A DNA stretch of 64,000 nt, from positions 226,217 to 290,216 of the forward strand of contig NZ_WMIE01000003.1 of assembly GCF_009711225.1 (NCBI RefSeq), written 5' to 3'. The DNA comes from Paracoccus aestuariivivens (lineage in GTDB: Bacteria > Pseudomonadota > Alphaproteobacteria > Rhodobacterales > Rhodobacteraceae). Shown one piece after another: positions 63,519 to 64,000 of the stretch (within the stretch, counting starts at the first letter, position 1; every line of letters begins with the position of its first letter). Made by a program: the position numbers and the translations under genes. The notes beneath the pieces were generated by a model, which saw nothing but the letters and a program-made list of their open reading frames with translations, did not search any database and had not been told where the DNA came from.

Positions 63519-63560
63519 GACCTGACCCTGAACCAATTACGAAACTGTCGGGTCAGGTTA
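63518..63560 (-). promoter_or_regulatory. Hairpin occluding the ribosome site of the large RTX gene
   Basis: TGACCTGACCC (63518-63528) and GGGTCAGGTTA (63550-63560) form an inverted repeat matching at 10 of 11 positions, with a 21-base loop. On the minus-strand transcript the 3' arm contains the GGGTCAGG ribosome site and ends at the start codon, so the stem would hide the initiation region. It could equally be a DNA operator. Confidence 0.5.
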
Positions 63561-63727
63561 TGCTTCGCAGCTTAATGAAACCTTGTCTCCAGAGGTCTGA
63601 GATCTGCCAAATCAGGGGCAATTTAATCTACTTGGCTTGACTTAATTTCCGGACTGGACCGAACAACTTGCACGGCAGACGACGTGAAGGATACCGTGCG
63701 TCAAAGGATGATGACAGGTGAGATCAG

Positions 63728-64000
63728 ATGCAGGTCACGCAGACTTCGCTTGCAGGGGTGTTGATCCTTGAGCCCCGGCGTTTCGGAGATTCTCGCGGGT
63801 TTTTCTCGGAAAGCTGGAATCGTAAGACCCTGCGGGAAGCAGGCGTCGAGTTGCCCGAGTTCGTTCAGGACAACCATTCGATGTCCTCGACGGTAGGGAC
63901 CTTGCGCGGTCTGCATTTCCAGTCGCCGCCACATGCCCAGGGCAAGCTCGTTCGTTGCGGGCGGGGGCGGCTCTTTGATGTCGCTGTCGATATCCGTAAG
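63728..64000 (+). CDS. rfbC: dTDP-4-dehydrorhamnose 3,5-epimerase, N-terminal part (runs off window)
   Basis: The first 91 codons are present. The product begins MQVTQTSLAGVLILEPRRFGDSRGFFSESWN and continues with FVQDNHSMSSTVGTLRGLHFQSPPHAQGKLVRCGRGRLFDVAVDIRK. The DNHS and GLHFQ blocks, with the catalytic His in LRGLHF, identify the RmlC/RfbC epimerase, which makes dTDP-4-keto-L-rhamnose. An AGGTGAG site precedes ATG 63728. The remaining rhamnose genes probably lie to the right. Its presence beside capsule export genes suggests that rhamnose is part of one of the polysaccharides, and agrees with the rhamnosyltransferase-like GT2 at 29276. Confidence 0.95.
   Translation, partial: MQVTQTSLAGVLILEPRRFGDSRGFFSESWNRKTLREAGVELPEFVQDNHSMSSTVGTLRGLHFQSPPHAQGKLVRCGRGRLFDVAVDIRK

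Overview
The window is about 64 kb of GC-rich chromosome from an alphaproteobacterium, most likely a Rhodobacterales member close to Paracoccus. That placement is inferred from three things: phosphatidylcholine synthase, a serC-serA pair with a structured serC leader, and the ATP-grasp/alpha-E/transglutaminase/Anbu cluster, together with overall gene content. I see no tRNA or rRNA genes, no insertion sequence, no integrase and no CRISPR array.

Positions 1-22016 are mostly housekeeping. They hold the tail of an unknown charged protein, a lytic transglycosylase, an orphan family-5 solute-binding protein, pcs, serB, a divergent serC-serA unit closed by a strong terminator, a PP2A-like phosphatase and hspQ. 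Next come the four-gene ATP-grasp, alpha-E, transglutaminase and Anbu cluster, a GT61 glycosyltransferase, mutS, an exported hydratase-like protein, and a complete ABC importer (binding protein, attenuator, two permeases, ATPase).

Positions 22013-44470 are the accessory core. A WecG/TagA-type glycosyltransferase diverges from a tightly coupled operon of four genes: a type I PKS (KS-AT-KR-DH-ACP-TE), a GT2 glycosyltransferase, an unusual NRPS (formyltransferase, then an adenylation domain with a luciferase-like monooxygenase nested inside it, then PCP) and a Sfp-type phosphopantetheinyl transferase. Every junction in this operon is an ATGA overlap. The adenylation pocket reads close to the glycine code, so the operon probably makes a small, possibly formylated and oxidised, glycine-derived polyketide. 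This is the best candidate for an undescribed system. It is followed by an exopolysaccharide block: GT4, a small membrane protein, an ExoY-like initiating sugar transferase, an SGNH-like protein, two GT2 enzymes, a CpsD-like ATPase that lacks the P-loop lysine, a Wzz/GumC-type chain-length protein and a Wzx-type flippase. No Wzy polymerase is evident.

Positions 44554-56000 return to metabolism: the malic enzyme/phosphotransacetylase fusion, an RTX protein, trhO, the NAD-salvage pair pncA-pncB facing nadE, an 18-repeat exported MORN protein, and a nitrilase-GNAT-SnoaL operon.

Positions 56129-64000 hold a second polysaccharide system of the ABC-dependent (capsule) kind: phosphomannomutase, KpsT-, KpsE- and KpsM-like export proteins, a 963-residue RTX protein, and the start of rfbC, which runs off the window. 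The window therefore joins two surface-polysaccharide export routes, two RTX proteins and one natural-product operon.
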